A DNA stretch of 64,000 bases from Thermothielavioides terrestris NRRL 8126 (Eukaryota; Ascomycota; Sordariomycetes; Sordariales; Chaetomiaceae): contig NC_016462.1 in NCBI RefSeq assembly GCF_000226115.1, forward strand, positions 124,001 to 188,000, given 5' to 3'. Positions within the stretch are counted from its first letter, which is position 1. Each line of letters opens with the position of its first letter. The notes under the pieces were generated by a model. The model did not search any database. It saw nothing but the letters and a program-made list of their open reading frames with translations, and was not told the origin of the DNA. Positions 36,110 to 53,809 of this stretch are shown in pieces. The translations under genes and the position numbers were made by a program.

Positions 36110-36382
36110 ATACAGGGCAGGGAGGAACAGGGGGGTTATGTGACCTATGTGTCTGTGTACGTAGATTAGATAAGGGTGCTCTGCGCCCCGCGTTGCAGAC
36201 TTTGCAACGCTAGGCCTGATCGGGCAGACGGTGTGCGCACATGTGTTCTGCCTTGCAGACACATATTTCTTGGCGCACCACCGCCCAGATCTTTGATCTA
36301 CCACTATAATCAATCTATATCTTGTTCTATTACGCATCTACGGCACTTCTCCACATCATTCTATTATTAATTTGTTTATAAA
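36110..36382. mobile_element. Small GC-rich insertion E1 in gypsy pol, not RIP-mutated
   Basis: About 273 bp of normal composition inside RIP-degraded gypsy sequence. Gypsy reads ...TTCTATA, then the insert, then TATAGAAGG..., giving a possible TATA (or TA) target repeat. Its left end (ACAGGGCAGGGAGGAACAGG, 36112-36131) resembles the left end of the inverted-repeat element at 63553. Internal structure: an 8 bp stem GCGTTGCA/TGCAACGC with its arms at about 36191-36212, TGTGCGCACA palindrome near 36233-36242, and a stem with one bulge near 36242-36263. No right inverted repeat matching the left end was found, so it is truncated or of another type. The open stretches over it on both strands show no protein motif. 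Confidence 0.6.
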
Positions 36383-36819
36383 TATAGAAGGATTATATAG
36401 CTTTTATAGCGTCTAACCGTTAAGGGAAAGCTATTTAAATAGACTAAGGAGTATAAAGAGGCCTTTTAAAAACTTAAGAGATAGATAATTAGTACCCTAC
36501 TCCTTAAACACTACGACCCTACTAGGAAGAGCTAAATCGAAGTCGATATATCTAGTAGAGTCGTAGCTAGTATCTTCTAATAGGAATATAATAATAGTTG
36601 GTACCCTATTGTATTCTTCTCTAAAGCGATATCTAGACTAGAAAGCAATTACCTAATTTACAATAAGGAACTCCTTGCTATTATATATATTATTGAGGAA
36701 TAGTACCCAATGCTATTAGGCCTCTAATAGCAGTTTAATATCCTATCTAACTACTATACATTGTAGTACTTTATATTAAAGAGGTTACTTAATATATAAT
36801 AAGCAGGATAACCTCTAGG

Positions 36820-37088
36820 AGCTTCTTCGCACTTAAACGCCGATTGCGAAGGAACTGTTGAGCTAAAATCGAATCCAACAACGCGAACGTTCTTAGTGTA
36901 CCCAGTTACCCCCATCTACAATGTTGTAGAGGGGGCGTAGCGGCTACGCAGGCTATAGTAGCGACTATAGTGGCCTAGTAGAAGGCTCTGCGAGTCGCGA
37001 CACTACGGCTAACGTATATAAACACCTCGACCAATGCGACTAAAGACTTAGGCTCCCTCCTATAGGAGCTATAAACAATTGGAATATA

Positions 37089-37090
<2 letters not shown>
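36820..37090 (+). mobile_element. Plus-strand LINE P2, segment 1: 5' leader
   Basis: The 5' leader begins GCTTCTTCGCACTTAAACGC. It contains a CTTCGCA/TGCGAAG stem (about 36823-36849), a GCGTAGC/GCTACGC hairpin near 36946-36960 and the CTCCTATAGGAG palindrome near 37058. It is inserted into the gypsy at about 36815. It is cut at 37090 by a short LINE insertion with duplication GGAATATATA. Confidence 0.88.
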
Positions 37091-37176
<86 letters not shown>

Positions 37177-37261
37177 CTTACACCGAAGAGGCACTTAGTG
37201 CCTCGCTATCAAGGGCAAGCGGTCCCTCTACCTCTATATACACTACTCACGCATAGCGCTC
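37091..37261 (-). mobile_element. Extremely 5'-truncated LINE in the P2 leader
   Basis: 171 bp consisting of an ATT tail of about 85 bp (to about 37174) plus the last 87 bp of the LINE. It is flanked by an exact duplication GGAATATATA (37081-37090 and 37262-37271). The tail is longer than in most copies. Confidence 0.92.
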
Positions 37262-38930
37262 GGAATATATATACTAAAGGTATTAGTAATAAAACATCGA
37301 GGTTTTTATAAGAGTTCTATACCTTAGTGCTATTAGAGATTTAACTATATATATAGGCTATAATATATATATACTTTTATAAAGTATTCTAGGAGGAGCT
37401 AAAGTACCTTTACAATATATATAAGCTATGTAAAAGCGTTAACTATATAAAAGAGGAGGTTATATAGATAAAGAATAAGGTTAGGCTATAGCTAGGTGCT
37501 AGGGGTATATAGACAAAGACCTAGGCCTAAGTAGCTAGGCAAGGCGTAGCTATAACAGTAGCGCCTTAGCTATTTAAGAGCTATATATAATATATACTAA
37601 AGAAGCTATTCTAGGAATTAGTAATCGATCTTAGGTAGGTGCCTATAGATATAGTTAATAAGAGCGTAGATAATATAGTCTAAGTGGTCAATGTAGCTAT
37701 AGCTACTATAGGAGCGACAATAGGAGGTAGTAGAAGTGGCGCTATTATAGTATAGAAGCTATTGAGGAGTAGAAACGTAGTAGTTATATTTAAGGAGGAT
37801 CGTTGAACATAGTTCGTCAACGAGGATAATAAGGTATAGGTCACTACTAAGTTTAGGGCGACTATAGTACTTAAGCGCTATACCTTTGCTATATTGGCTA
37901 AAGGCGCTAGGCTAGCTACCTTGACGAAGTATAGAAACAACCTTGACTACCTAGCAGTAGACTTAGCAAAGGAGAACAAAGTTTAGATTATATATATAAG
38001 ACTATATATATTATAAGGTAGTATTAGAGATAGATAGGGGCTATATACAATATATATTTTAATTAAGCTCTATATAGTAGAGGAAGTAGCGAGGCTTATC
38101 AACTAGGGCATCCTACTTAACTATATAGTCTACTTTTATAAGTACTTTAAAGGTATAGTATAAACGATCCTATACTTTAAATATAGGAAGTAGGGATATA
38201 AAGCAGTATTTTATAAAGAGGAGGTGGTATACTATCTACTCTATATCTATATAGCGTATAGTAAGGCTGATATTATAAAGAAGTAAAAGGTAGAGTGCCT
38301 TATAAGGACTAACCTAGCTAGGTACTAACCAAAGTACATTAACTATAGGAGCGCCTATATAGCCTTTAATATAAGCTATAAAATTGTAAAGGAGTAGCGC
38401 TAATATATAAAGGAGTAGTTCTTTGACTATCCGCTTATATTTTATATACCCTAGCCCTAAGTAGCGACAATAACGATAGTAAGTATATAATATAGAAGCT
38501 AGGAGGATAAGCCAATAGAGTAGCGCCCTAGGAAGCGCCTTACTAAGGTAGATCAGCCTACTAATATCTAGAGGGCTAGGCGCTTTAATAGTATAGACCT
38601 ATTCTAGTTTAAAGTACTTTTATAGATATTCTAAGGAGCTAAGGTATAGAAAGGGAGTACTACTTATATAGCGCCCCTATAAGATATAGATATAGAGCTA
38701 GCTTTATAGTCTAATATAGTTATAACTAAAGGCCCTTATTCAATACTAAGTATATAGCTATAACGCTAAAGGTGCTCTACTAGAATATTAATAGTAGTAG
38801 ATATTGCTTTAACTAGGTACTAAAAGGGAGAGAGGAGTTTAACTTAGTAGCGATATAGGAGCTACTAATCCAACTAAATATAACGTCGTTAACCTTACCC
38901 TATAAGCAAGGTAGAAGGTATAAGATAATA
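37262..38930 (+). mobile_element. LINE P2, segment 2: ORF1 and endonuclease start
   Basis: Contains ORF1 with a knuckle at 38172-38215 (YFKYRK*GYKAVFYKE for C-x2-C-x4-H-x4-C) and a second Cys/His block at 38333-38385 (KYINYRSAYIAFNISYK). The endonuclease begins near 38770 (LY*NINSSRYCFN*). It ends with ATAAGATAATA (38920-38930), half of the duplication around the next nested copy. Confidence 0.88.
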
Positions 38931-38989
38931 TTATTATTATTATTATTATTAATCTTACACCGAAGAGGCACTTAGCGCCTTGCCACTAA

Positions 38990-41900
38990 GGGCAAGCGGT
39001 CCCTTTACCTCTATATATACCACTTACATATAGCGCCTACGCTACGTTTCTACTATATAGGGCAGGCCTCCCTAGTTCCTTCTCTCCAACTTACTAGAAC
39101 TTACCTTTCTAGCCTAGTGGCAACAGAGATATAGTGGCCTATATAGCCCGTTGTACGCTACTTATATACGCGATACGCTCCTAGCGTAGGTACTATAGCC
39201 GCTAGGTACGCTATATATTTGTAAGGAGCAGCTAGAGGCCGACCTTCCTACGCCTTTTCCTCTTCTTTTTACGCTTCTCGCTAGCGTTTAAGCTCCTATA
39301 GCTAGCCGCTAGAGGCTCCTCTACTATATTGTCCTAGCTACTATGCTCCTGCCATATACCTATAGCGCTTTCTACTGCTCCTTTATATCTTGTCTCGCCC
39401 TCGATATTTAGCTTGAACGCTAGCCGGTACTCCTGTAGGCGCCTAGTATATATTAGCTATCCTATAATCCTTTAGGCGCTTCTCCTACTCCTAAGTAGTG
39501 TAAGTAGCGTATATCGGTTATAGACGTAGGGCCTCCCTATAGCAACTATAGAGTCTTTGTAGTATATTATAAAGTAGGCAATGGTCTTAGGTGCCTTGCT
39601 ATAGTAGTAGAGTAGTGTAAACGTATCTAGTACTCCTTTCTAGAATAGGAACTACCTAAGGTTAATAGCTCTAATATACGCCTATATAAAGAGGGAGCTC
39701 TACACTTTACTAAGATCCTTATATACCTATAGTACCTAAATAGGAGGCTCTAAGTTGTATAGGTCTACTACTTTCTTATAGCGCGCCCTCTCTAGCCTTC
39801 TAGCGTCTATATAGTATATTTGTATCTCTCTATATACCTTCTACTCCTTTATTATAGCTATATCTACGTTAGTATATAGCTATAGCTCCTAGGGTCTCTA
39901 ACTATCGTCTTTGCTACTTTTGTCCTATACCTCTACTACTATCGCTAAGTAGTATATAAAGAGCTAGCCCTTAGCCTACAATTGCCTCTACTCTATAGGA
40001 GACTCCCTTATAGCTAGTCTTGCTACTAAGGTATAGTATATATAGCGCTACTTCTTTCACTTTAACACTACCTTTATATAGACATTGTATAGAAGCTATA
40101 TAAGCCTTGTTTTCTAAAGCCTTTGCTTAGTATATACTGCTTAGCGGTTAAGGTATAGGTCGATAGGGGGTACCTAGGTCTTACTTTCTAGGTTATAGAC
40201 TAGTATAGCCTTATATATACTAGTAACTACCTAAAGGTAGCCCAACTACATTGCGCTAAAGCTATATATAATCCTGTGGAAGGTCCTTCCAATTAGCGTT
40301 AGAGTATACTACGCTATTGCCCTATATAAAAGGACGTTTCTAATGACCTTTATATAGATCTTCTAAGCTTATATAATATATACTCTATACATCTTTGCTA
40401 TAAGTTTTATAAAGGTAAACTTCTATATAGCTATCTTAGCCTTAACCGCCTTCTTATATATCTAAAATAAAAGCTTATAGTCTAGCTATATACCTAGGAA
40501 CCTCGCTAACTCTATAGATATAAGCTCTAACTAACCTTTACTAAGGATATTAACGATCTTTATATATAGTTGCTATACCTTTATAAAGTAGATAAGCTTA
40601 CTCTTTATTAGTTCGAACTATATCCCCTATTCTATAGTCTATTTCTTATACTTAGTAAACCCTCTTTCTAATATATAGTAGTACACTAGTATATCCTATC
40701 TAAATATAAGAAGGTTAGTGTTATCTATATACTTAACTATTAGAAGCCTAGTATATACCTTAAGGGTATAGAACAGAGGGGTAATAAAGAGGATAAATAG
40801 CGTTAGCGATAGTAGCGAGCTTTATAGTATACCTTACTATAGAGTTGTAGGCTTGGCTATAATCCCATTGAACTATAGGTACACTATACAATCCTCGAAG
40901 TAGCTCTTTAGAAGTATAATCAGCTTCCTCTCAAAGCCTAGTTCCTAGAGTATATATAGCAGCTAGATCTAGTCGACCTAGTCGAAAGCGCCTTTTAAGT
41001 CTAGTTGCAACAGTGAAGCGTAGACGCTATATACCTATACTATCTTTACTATATTAGTTACTACCTAGATCGCTACCTCTATAGACCTATACTACTAGAA
41101 GCCTATCTATATCTCTAGGAGCAGCTTATACGCCTTGGCTATATATATTACTCGGTCTACAATAGCTACCTCGATAATCTTACCTACTACGCTAAATAGC
41201 AATATTAGGCAATATACCTCTATCTCCGTCAGCTGTTCTAGAGACTTCCCTAGCTTCCTAAGGACGACCACCTATATAGCGTAGAATCTATATAGGAAGT
41301 GCTCTAGTTTAAAATAGGTATATATAATCGCTATAAGTACCTCTAATAGTTTACTCTCCTTATTATAGGCCTTAAAGAACTTATTAGTAAAGAGGTCTTC
41401 GCTAAACGCCTTATTTAATCCTATACGGCTTATAATCTTTGTAATTTCAGTACTATAGACCTCCTAGTTGATAGGCGCAATATTGTAAAAAGACCTTTTA
41501 GGCTAGTCTTAGTCGGGGATACTATTATACTATATCTATAACATAGGAAAGAAGCACTCTACTAGTACCTTGGCCTTCTAGGTATACGTTACTATACTCT
41601 AGGGCTTACTAGGCCTTAGCCAAAGCGCTAGTAACGTAGAAGGTTCAAAGCGTTAGTAGCTTCAAAGTCGTACCTACCTCTCGATATCCTATATTAGCTT
41701 CTACTCTCTCAACGCTTTAGCAAAAGAGTAGCGCCAATATAGTGTCTATAACCGCCTAATATAACGTTTAAACCACTGTACTGCCTTACAATAGTACACT
41801 TAGGAGCTCGCTATATAGCTTGATCGCTAGGTACGCTTAGCCCTCCTCACTTTCTACATTGCCTTATCAACTTCGAGGTTCTACTACAATATATAGGAAC

Positions 41901-44240
41901 CCCGATTAAGCTTTCAGTATAGCGCCGCTATATCCGCAATACTAGTTAGCTTATACATTAGAGTGTCTACCGCCTCTTTAAGCTACTCCACTATATCAAC
42001 CTCCTTAAATAGGATAAGGAACTACACCTCGGCTTTATACCTTTTATAGTCCAGTAGCGCCTAGCTATAGCCTAGCAGTATAGCGGCTTTGCCGCTACTC
42101 CCCCTTAGCGGTACTTCAACTATCTAAGGTATATAGTCTAAGCCTACCAAGTTGAGCAGCCCTAGCTACTAGGCACCACTGCCCTACGTTGCCTAGATAT
42201 AGTCGATCGTACTGTCTCTATTACCCTATTGAACCTAGGTAGATATACTACAAGGTATATAAAGCTTAAGCTCCTATTCCACTATAATCTAGAGTAGCGC
42301 TTCTACCGATTAGGAGGTTCTATTATACTTGTCCTATATTAGATAGTAGATATTGAAGTCGCCTATAAGTATATTACGTCCTCTTAGCTCCCTTTCTACT
42401 AAGATATAAAGCAGCGAACGCTACCCCTACTCCTAGTTAAACAAATAGATAGACTATACTATAAGGGGGTCCAACCCCTCTTTCTTAAACGTTACTACCA
42501 CCTAGTCTTCTCTAGCTTTAGTAGACTACGTTGTATAGTCAAGGCGTTTACTTATATATAGCGCTACCCTACTAGCGCTATATATTATCTTATACTGCTC
42601 GCCTTGCCTATAGGGCAAGGTAGGTGGGGTCGTAGTTAAATAGATCAGTAGCTTTTAAATCGCTACTAGGTCGAACTCCTCTCTCCCCTTTAGCGCCTAA
42701 TTAAAGTAGTATCTACTACTATCGATATTCTAGTAGAGCACCCTCAACGTTATAGCTATATACTTAGTATAGAACAAGGGCCCTTAGTTATAACTATATT
42801 AGGCTACGAAGCTAGCTCTATACTTGTATTATATAGGGGCGCTATATAAATAGCACTCCTGTTCTATGCCCCTACTCTCTAGAACGTTTATAAGAGTACC
42901 CTAAACTAGAATAGGTCTATACCGTTAAAGCGCCTTGCCCTCTAGATATTAATAGGCTAGCCTACCTTAGTAGGGCGCTTCCTTAGGCGCTACTCCCTTA
43001 ATTTATCTTCCTAGCTTCTATACTATATATTCGCCCCTATCACTATTGTTATTTAAGGTTAGGGCATATAGAACGTAAGTAGATAGTTAAGGAACTACTC
43101 CCTTATACGTTTATACTACTTCTATACGACTTTGTAGCTCGAATCGAAGGCTATATAGGTATCTCCGTAGTTGATATACTTTGGCTAGTGCTTAGCTAGG
43201 TTAGTCTTTACTAGGCACTGCGCCTCTCGCTCCTTTATAGTACTACTATCGCTATATGCTATATAGGCGTAAACTAGACAGTGTACCTCCTCCTCTTTAT
43301 AGAATACTGCCTTATACCCTCATTTCCTATATTTGAAATATAGGATTGTATATATAGCGCCCTCGAAGCGTTTACAAGGGTAGACTATATAGTTGAGTAG
43401 AATATCCTAATCGATAAGCCTTGCAGTTTCCTCAACTATATAAAGTTCGACCAATATATATATCGTATATAGCCTCTAATCGCCCTCGGTGCTATCCTAC
43501 AGTGTATACGGCCTTATATATATAACCTAGACCTTATTCTCTCTCACTAAGTCTACTACTAGGCGGCTAAGGTTATCCCTATACCTTGCTAAGGCGGCTA
43601 GCTATATACCCTTCGCCAATACTACAAAGGTATAGCGTTTAAGTACTATAGTCGCCCCGAATATAGCGGTGACCTATACCTCGTTGTCCTTATTAGCGAA
43701 CTACGCTTAACGATCTTCTTTAAATATAACTACTATATTCTTGCTCTTTAATAGCTTCTATACTATAATAGCGCTGCTTCTACTGCCCTCTATAGTCGCT
43801 CCTATCGTAGCTATAGCTATATTTATTGCCTAGACCGTATCCCCTATACTCCTATTGACAATATTTACGGGTACCTGTCTAAAGTTAATTATAAGCTTAT
43901 AGAATAGCTTCTTAGGTATATATTGTATATAGCTCTTAAGTAGCTAGGGCGCCAACGTCGTAGCCACGTCCTACCCTACTATCTAGGCCTAGGTCCTTGC
44001 CTATATACCCCTAGCGCCTACCTATAGCCCAACCTTGTTCTTAATCTGTATAACCTCCTCTTTTATATAGTCGACGCTTTTATATAGCTTATATATATCG
44101 TAGAGGCAGTTTAGCTCGTCTTAGAATACCTCGTAGTAGTATATACGTATAGTAGCCTATATATATAGCTATATCTCTAGCGACACTAAGGCGTAGAATT
44201 CTTATAAAAGCCTCAATCTTTTGTTGCTAGCGCCCTCGGT
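38990..44240 (-). pseudogene. LINE ORF1 and ORF2 remnants of the P2-nested copy
   Basis: ORF1 (about 44240-42830) keeps a recognisable knuckle block and ORF2 (about 42830-39230) keeps endonuclease, RT and C-terminal Cys/His region. Stops are TAG/TAA at former Trp/Gln sites. This copy holds somewhat more CpA/TpG than the one at 20981-26574 (for example around 41030-41300), so it is the better template for judging the original protein. The junction of the two frames could not be set. Confidence 0.7.
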
Positions 44241-44269
44241 ATATATATTCCGATCGTTTATAGCTCCTA

Positions 44270-44515
44270 TAGGAGGGAGCCCAAGTCTTCGGTTGCGTCG
44301 GTCGGGGTACTTACGTACATTAGCCGTAGCGTCGCGACTCGTAGCGCCCACTGTCGGACTACCACTATCGCCACTACGACCTGCATAGCCGCTACGCCCC
44401 CTCTACGACATCGTAGATAGGGGTAATCGGGTGCGCTAAGTATACTCGTGTTGTCGGATTCGATTTTGGCTCAACGGATCCTTCGCAATCGGCGTTTGAG
44501 TGCGAAGAAGCTCTT
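44270..44515 (-). promoter_or_regulatory. LINE 5' leader with nested hairpins, best-preserved copy
   Basis: The first 250 bp of the LINE, rich in CpG and only lightly mutated. On this copy: TTCGCA/TGCGAA arms at the very 5' end, CTACGA/TCGTAG with flanking CCCC/GGGG arms (44397-44422), a GTAGCGGC-type stem beside it (partner of the GCGTAGC/GCTACGC hairpin at 36946 and 60645), and the CTCCTATAGGAG palindrome (44265-44276). I-like LINEs carry internal promoters near their 5' end, so this is the likely place, but no promoter element could be identified by eye. Confidence 0.5.
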
Positions 44516-44531
44516 TTTTTATAAGATAATA

Positions 44532-49841
<5,310 letters not shown>

Positions 49842-49850
49842 CTATACTAT

Positions 49851-51706
49851 AGACGTAGTACAATAGTATCCCCAACTAGGACTAGCTTAAAAGGTTCTTC
49901 TACAATACTATACTAATCGACTAGGAGGTCTATAATAGCGATATTATAGAGATTATAAGCTATATAGGATTAAATAAAGCGTTTAGTAAAGACCTCTTTA
50001 CTAATTTCTTTAAGGCCTACAATAAAGAAGAGGAGCTATTAAAGGTATTTATAGTAATTATATATATTTACTTTAAGCTAGAGCACTTCCTATATATATT
50101 TTATACTATATAGATAGTTGTTCTAAAAAAGCTAGGGAAGTCTCTAGAGTAGCTAAAGGAGATAGGGGTATACTACCTAATATCGTTGTTTAGTATAGTA
50201 GATAAGATTATCGAGGTGGCTATTATAGACTAGGTAATATATATAGCTAAGGCGTATAAGCTGCTCCTAGAAATGTAAATAGGTTTTTAGTAATATAGGT
50301 CAATAGAGGTAGCGATCTAGATAGTAACTAATATAGTGAAGACGATATAAGCGTATAGCACCTATATATCGTTGCTATATCTAGATCTAAAGAGCGCCTT
50401 CGACTAGGTCGATTAGATCTAGCTACTATATATACTCTAGGAGCTAGGATTTAAAAGGAAGCTAGTTATACTTCTAAAGAGCTACTTCGAGGATTGTATA
50501 GTACGCTTATAGTTTAATAGGGTTATAGCCAAGCTTATAACCCTAAGGCAAGGTACATTATAGGGTTTACTACTATTATTAACGCTATTTATCTTCTTTA
50601 TTGCCCCTCTGTTCTACGCCTTTAAAGTGTATACTAGGCTTTTAACAATTAGGTATATAGATAATATTAACCTCCTTATATTTAGATAGGATATACTAGT
50701 ATACTATTATATACTAGAGAGGGGGTTTACTAAATATAAGAAATAGGCTATAAAGTAGAGTATATAGTTTAAACTAATAAATAGTAAGCTTATCTACTTT
50801 ATAAAGGTGCAATAGCTATATATAGAGGTCGTTAATATTCTAGGCGAAGGCTAGCTAGGGCTTACCTTATTAGAATTAACAAAGTTCCTAGATATATAGC
50901 TAGACTATAAGCTCTTTTTCAAGGTGTATAAGAAGACGATAGAGGCGAAGATAGCTATATAAAAGTTTACCTTTATAAGGCTTATAGCAAAGACGTATAA
51001 GATATATATTGCTAGAGCTTAAAAGATCTATATAAAGGTTATAAGGAGTATCCTCTTATATAGAGTAGTAGCCTAATATACCTTAAGGCTAATTAAAGGA
51101 ACCCTATAGAGGATTGTATATAGTTTTAATATAATATAGTTAGGCTACCTCTAGGTAGTAGCTAGTGTATATAAAGCTATATTAGTCTATAACCTTAAAA
51201 GCGAGATATAAGTATCCTCTATCAACCTTTACTTTGACCGCTAGGCGATATATACTAAGTAGCAATTCTAGAAAATAGGGTTTATATAGCTCCTATAGAA
51301 TATATATACAAAAGTAGCGTTAAAGCTAAAGAGAAAGCGCTATATACGCTATGCCCTAGGGTTAGAGCTAGCTATTAGGGAATCGCCTATAGATTAGAGG
51401 TAGGTATAGGCTAAGGAGTAGCTTCTTTTACGCTACCCTATAGTAGTGGAAGAGGCGTAGGGCGAGAGTAGCGACGACGACGACTAAAGGCCCTAGAAGC
51501 CCTAGCTTTACGCTAATATAAATATAGTTACTATAGAGGAGTAGAAGATATTTAAAGAGCAATAAATATACTATATAGATATAAAGAAGCTAGAAAAGAT
51601 GTACTATAGGGAAGTAGCTAACCTATATAGCCTAGAGCTCTCTACCTAGATCTTATAGGTATATAAGGACCTTAGTAAAGGGTAGAGCTCCCTCTTTATA
51701 TCGGTA
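49851..51706 (+). mobile_element. LINE P2, segment 4: RT
   Basis: RT of P2: LDLKSAFD*VD at about 50381-50415 (Gly changed to Ser) and YIDNINLLIF at about 50656-50685. It ends in the region before the Cys/His motif, cut at about 51706 by another minus LINE. The remaining 3' end of P2 is not found. Confidence 0.88.
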
Positions 51707-53809
51707 TATTATTATTATTATTAATCTTATACCGAAGGGGCTCTAGGCGCTCTACTACTAAGGGCAAGTGGTCTCTCCACCTCTAGCTATACCGTTTATA
51801 TAAAGCGCCTACGCTATATTCCCGCTATATAGGGCAGGCCTCCCTAATTCCCTCTTTCCAACTCGCTAGAACTCACCTTCCTAGCTTAGTAGCGTCGGAG
51901 ATATAGTGGCCTATATAGCCCTTTACGCACTACTTACTTACATAATATGCCTTTAGTATAAACACCTTAGTCGCCAAAGGCGTAGTATACATTAGGAGGG
52001 CGGCTAGAGGCCAACCTTCCTATACCTTCTCCTCTATTTATACCTCTTACCTATACTATTGCCCTTAGAGCTATCTATAGGAGGCTCTTCTACTATATTA
52101 TCCTAGCTACTATATACTAGCTATATATCTATAGAGCTTATTACTATGCTTTTATATCCTACCTTACTCTTAATATTTAGTTTAAATATAAGTTAGTATT
52201 CTTATAGGCGCCTAATATATATTAGCTACCTTATAACTAAACGCTTATACGCCTCTCCTACTTATAAGTAGTATAAATAGTATATACTAGTCCTAGACTA
52301 AATTTAAGCCTTCCTATAGCGACTACCAGATCTCTATAATATATTGCAAGATAGGCAACGGTCTTAGGCGCCTTGCTAGAGTAGTATAGTGGCGTAGGCG
52401 TATCTAGGACTCCTTTCTAGAATAGGAATTGCCTTAGGCTAATAACGCCTATATACGCCTATATAAAGAGGGAGCTTTACACTTTACTAAAGTCCTTATA
52501 TACTTATAAGATCTAGGTAGAGGGCTCTAGGCTATATAGGTCGGCTACTTCCCTATAGTATACCCTTTCTAGCCTCTTTATATCTATATAATATATTTAT
52601 TGCTCTTTATATACCTTCTACTCCTCTATAGTAACTATATCTATATTAATATAAAGCTAGAGCTCCTAGGGTTTCTAGTCGTCGTTGTTATTACTCTTAT
52701 TCTACGCCTTCTCTACTACTGTAGAGCAGTATAAAAGAAGCTACTCCTTAGCCTATACTTACCTCCAACCTATAGGCGATTCCCTAATAGCTAGCTCTAA
52801 CCCTCGGGTATAGTATATATAACGCTTTCTCTTTAGCCTTAATACTACTTTTATATATATATTATATAGAAGCTATATAAGCCTTATCTACTATAACTGC
52901 TACTTAGTATATACTACTTTGTAGTTGAGGTAAAGGTCGATAGGGGGTATCTATATCTTACTATCAAGGGTATAGACTAATATAGCTTTATATATACTAG
53001 CTACTACCTAGAGGTAGCCCAACTATATTATACTAAAGCTATATACTATCTTTTATAAGGTCTCCCTAACTAGCGTTAGAGTATACTAGGCTACTATTCT
53101 ATATAAGAGGACTCTCCTTATAACCTTTATATAGATCTCCTAAGCTTTAACGATATATACCCTATATATCTTTACTATAAACGTTATAAAAATAAACTTT
53201 TATATAGCTATCTTTGCCTTTACTATCTTCTTATATACTTTAAAAGATAATTTATAGTCTAGCTATATACCTAGGAACCTCGCTAATTTCATTAGGGTAA
53301 GCCCTAGCTAGCCCTTACCTAGAATATTAACGACCTCTATATATAGCTACTATACCTTTATAAAGTAGATAAGCTCGCTATTCGTTAGTTGGAACTATAT
53401 ACCTTGCTCTATAGCCTACTTCTTATATTTAGTAAACCTCCTCTCTAGTATATAGTAGTATACTAGTATATCCTAGCTAAATATAAAGAGGTTAGTGTTA
53501 ACTATATACTTAATTATTAAAAGCCTAGTATATACCTTAAAGGTATAGAATAGAGGGGTAATAAAGAGGATAAATAGTATTCGCGATAGCAACGAGCTCT
53601 ATAGTGTACTCTACCTTAGAGTTATAGGCTTAGCTACAATCCTATCGAACTATAGACGTACTATATAATCTTAAAAGTAGCTCTTTAGAAATATAACTAG
53701 CTTCCTTTCGAATCCTAGTTCTTAGAGTATATATAGTAGCTAGATCTAATTGACCTAGTCGAAGGTGCCCTTTAGGTCTAGCTATAGTAGTAATATATAG
53801 ATATTATAT
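51707..53809 (-). mobile_element. Minus LINE, 3' segment, interrupted
   Basis: Starts with an ATT tail (51707-51723) and runs through the Cys/His region (about 52400-52300), the RT YVDD box (about 53520-53490) and the LDLKGAF block (about 53790-53755). It is interrupted at 53809 by a full-length copy and resumes at 59429. Its last 14 bases (53796-53809) are half of a duplication. Confidence 0.9.

Larger units (their letters stand above)
31804..36815 (+). mobile_element. Ty3/gypsy element, plus strand, 3' part missing
   Basis: Same family as 13446-20766. It has a 5' LTR (31804-32173), gag, protease, RT and part of RNase H, and ends at about 36815 where LINE P2 begins. Integrase and 3' LTR are not present in the window. 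It is broken by a LINE fragment (34912-35497), which also replaces about 635 bp of pol, and by a small GC-rich insert (36110-36382). It is inserted in the second LINE family at 31803. Confidence 0.88.
34220..36815 (+). pseudogene. pol: Gypsy pol remnant: protease, RT, part of RNase H
   Basis: The protease active site reads IFINSRANGY at 34275-34304 (D-S-G-A changed to N-S-R-A by G-to-A). After the inserted LINE fragment, RT resumes at 35498 with LLSKGDRT*RFYIDYSALNK and continues through the block ending FFKYFDVFITIYINNLI at 35818-35866, where YINN stands for the Y-x-D-D box. RT/RNase H connection sequence (KIKIVVF*D*PTT) leads to 36109, the GC-rich insert follows, and RNase H (VPYCILL-like near 36600, then LIYNKELLAIIYI at 36655-36700) ends near 36815. 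Confidence 0.85.
38931..44520 (-). mobile_element. Full-length minus LINE nested in P2
   Basis: 5590 bp, bounded by the exact 11 bp duplication ATAAGATAATA (38920-38930 and 44521-44531). Read on minus: Cys/His region about 39610-39530, RT YVDD box about 40740-40716, LDLKGAF block about 41010-40975, endonuclease GDFN motif about 42365-42348 (reads GDFNI), ORF1 knuckle about 43345-43318. The leader at 44515-44270 is the least mutated in the window and best shows the original 5' end: GCTTCTTCGCACTCAAACGC on minus. Confidence 0.94.

Noticed and set aside
36089..36370. Two overlapping open frames over the GC-rich insert
   Set aside because: Both cross or fill a 273 bp hairpin-rich insert, show no motif, and are explained by its low frequency of stop codons.
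37088..37174. CRISPR-like or structured repeat array
   Set aside because: The unit is a plain ATT triplet joined to LINE 3' sequence, and the array is the LINE tail.
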